From NCBI GenBank assembly GCA_046349435.1, contig JAXMCI010000041.1, positions 5,967 to 69,966 on the forward strand: a DNA stretch of 64,000 nt. Direction: 5' to 3'. Under the pieces are notes generated by a model, which was given only the letters and a program-made list of their open reading frames with translations, was not told the DNA's origin and did not search any database. Source of the stretch: JAXMCI01 sp046349435 (GTDB taxonomy: Bacteria > Pseudomonadota > Alphaproteobacteria > Dongiales > Dongiaceae). Below, piece by piece: positions 62,752-64,000 of this stretch (within the stretch, counting starts at the first letter, position 1; the number at the start of each line of letters is the position of its first letter). A program made the position numbers and the translations under genes.

Positions 62752-64000
62752 CTATGGCGTCTCGACGGTGACGGGGATGCGGCCGTCGCGCGCGGCGCGG
62801 CTGAACCGCTTGTAGTCCTCCTGCACCTGGTCGGCATAGTCGACGGCGAACTCGCAGAGCGCCTCGTCGAAGGCCTCGCTCGATCCGACATAGCCGGAGA
62901 TCATCGCCGGGTCGCCCGACCGCGCATGGCCGCGCGCCAGCGCCCAGGCGCAGAGCTTGCCGAAATCCTCCAGGTCAGCCGCGTCGAAGTCCTCGATGAT
63001 CGGCGACAGCTTCATGTCGCGCAGCTGGCGGACGTAGAAGTGGCGCAGCCCGCCTTCGCCGGTCGACCAGCCGAGGAAGATGTCGCTGGCGGCCTGCAGC
63101 AGGCGCTGGCCGGCGACGACGCGCTCGCCGTGGTTCTCATGCAGGCTCTTGCCGGCATAGGGCTCGAGCACCGAGGCGCTGGCCTGCTTGACCTGCAGGA
63201 ACAGCGGATCGTCGTCGCGCGAGGTGAAGAGCATCACCAGGCACAGCGTGCCGACGCTGCCGACGCCCACCACCTTGACCGCCGTGTCGCAGTAGTGGAA
63301 TCGGTCGAACAGGGTGCGGATATGCTCCGGCAGCGAGCTGCGATAGCGGGCGAGCCCGGCCGCGACCCGCTGCTTCAGCTCCTTGGCGGCGAGATCGGTC
63401 GGGTGGAAGATGAGCGGCGGGTTGTCCCGGATCCGCGGCGTCGTGCCGCTCTCCTCCGCCAGCTTGGGGAAATCGTGCTCGAAGGTGGTGCGGACCCGCA
63501 TCTTCTCGACCCGGCGCTGGATGCGCTGCCGGCGCTCCTCGTCCGAGACCTGGGCAAGGAAGCGGTCGATGCTGATGCGGTCGTACCAGATCTCGAGCAC
63601 GCGCATCACCGAGTACTCGGCCATGTGCTCGCGGTAGGAATGGGCCGTCGCGTGGGCGGCGCGCATCGACTCGCCCTCGCGCAGGCCGAGATGGCGGCCG
63701 GCCAGCATGACGCTCGTGACGAGGCGCTTGACGTCCCACTCCCAGGGGGCAGGGAGGGTCTCGTCGAGGTCGTTGATGTCGAAGATGATGCCGCGCTCCG
63801 GCGTGGCGAAGCCGCCGAAGTTCATCAGGTGGGCGTCGCCGCAGGCCTGCACCCGCAGCCCGGAGACCGGGGTGCCGGCGAGATCCGACGCCATCAGCGC
63901 GGCGGTGCCGCGATAGAAGGCGAAGGGCGACTGCAGCATGCGGCCGTGCCGGATCGGCACCAGGTGCTCCTGGCGGCCTTTATTCGAGGCGGTGACGATC
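62752..64000 (-). CDS. DUF2252 protein, 5' end outside the window
   Basis: A partial gene. The frame stays open to the window edge, and upstream of the GTG at 63960 it continues with NKGRQEHLVPIRHGRM, which fits the family, so that GTG is an internal Val codon. Visible parts have the DUF2252 blocks SPFAFYRGTAALMASDLA, VQACGDAHLMNFGGF and FDINDLDETLPAPWEWDVKRL, and later KVVGVGSVGTLC. The family has a protein-kinase-like fold but no known function. It precedes the HlyD-ABC exporter genes on the same strand and may share their promoter, which must lie outside the window. Confidence 0.88.
   Translation of the reverse strand, partial: IVTASNKGRQEHLVPIRHGRMLQSPFAFYRGTAALMASDLAGTPVSGLRVQACGDAHLMNFGGFATPERGIIFDINDLDETLPAPWEWDVKRLVTSVMLAGRHLGLREGESMRAAHATAHSYREHMAEYSVMRVLEIWYDRISIDRFLAQVSDEERRQRIQRRVEKMRVRTTFEHDFPKLAEESGTTPRIRDNPPLIFHPTDLAAKELKQRVAAGLARYRSSLPEHIRTLFDRFHYCDTAVKVVGVGSVGTLCLVMLFTSRDDDPLFLQVKQASASVLEPYAGKSLHENHGERVVAGQRLLQAASDIFLGWSTGEGGLRHFYVRQLRDMKLSPIIEDFDAADLEDFGKLCAWALARGHARSGDPAMISGYVGSSEAFDEALCEFAVDYADQVQEDYKRFSRAARDGRIPVTVETP

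Overview
The window comes from a Gram-negative bacterium of very high GC content (about 70 % by eye) with tightly packed genes. Porin, RND pump, Mla-type lipid transport, DUF2277, DUF3300 and polyphosphate kinase 2 genes, plus a TPR/TolB-N regulator of a type common there, point to an alphaproteobacterium. The genus cannot be told from the sequence. No rRNA, tRNA, CRISPR array, insertion sequence or prophage was seen.

Region 1 (about 0.2-16.2 kb) looks like a catabolic island for a nitrogen-rich amino-acid-like compound. It has four transcription units. Unit one (minus): ureohydrolase, hyuA-like, hyuB-like and a GntR/FCD regulator. Unit two (plus): a polar amino-acid ABC permease and its Tat-type binding protein. 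Unit three (minus): aminotransferase, DinB, flavin monooxygenase and a DAO-family oxidase. Unit four (plus): a DadA-like dehydrogenase, the ABC ATPase, a 2-hydroxyacid dehydrogenase and an SMP-30 protein. Three copies of an AT-rich dyad (TATA-N7-TATA type) lie in the two divergent promoter gaps and before the binding protein. They are probably operators of the local GntR protein.

Region 2 (16.2-24.1 kb) is mixed: a Sel1-like protein, a membrane protein and a B12-binding-type radical SAM protein (each apparently broken by one missing C), DUF2277, an MbtH-like protein with no NRPS nearby, and a translationally coupled kinase/class III PLP enzyme pair resembling the hydroxylysine kinase/phospholyase pair.

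Region 3 (24.1-64 kb) is rich in stress and energy functions: a SulP transporter, an arginine deiminase operon (arcD-arcA-arcB-arcC-nhaC), a patatin-like lipoprotein, a porin, an AraC regulator, a TPR regulator, a tandem duplication of a DUF3300-DUF2950 pair, an Mla-type operon, PPK2 coupled to an RND pump, a LivJ-type binding protein, GlgX, and an HlyD/ABC exporter whose fused ATPase has a degenerate first half. DUF2252 runs off the right edge.

The most striking signal is a 17-bp box, about TGGCRCGnnnTGACAAG, that recurs at least nine times (plus one weaker copy). Each copy is oriented toward a gene and most lie 50-145 bp before its start. It precedes sulP, arcD, both DUF3300-DUF2950 pairs, the Mla operon, PPK2-RND, two small unknown genes, glgX and possibly the porin gene. 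It is absent from region 1. It looks like the binding site of one activator controlling an unrecognised energy/envelope stress regulon.
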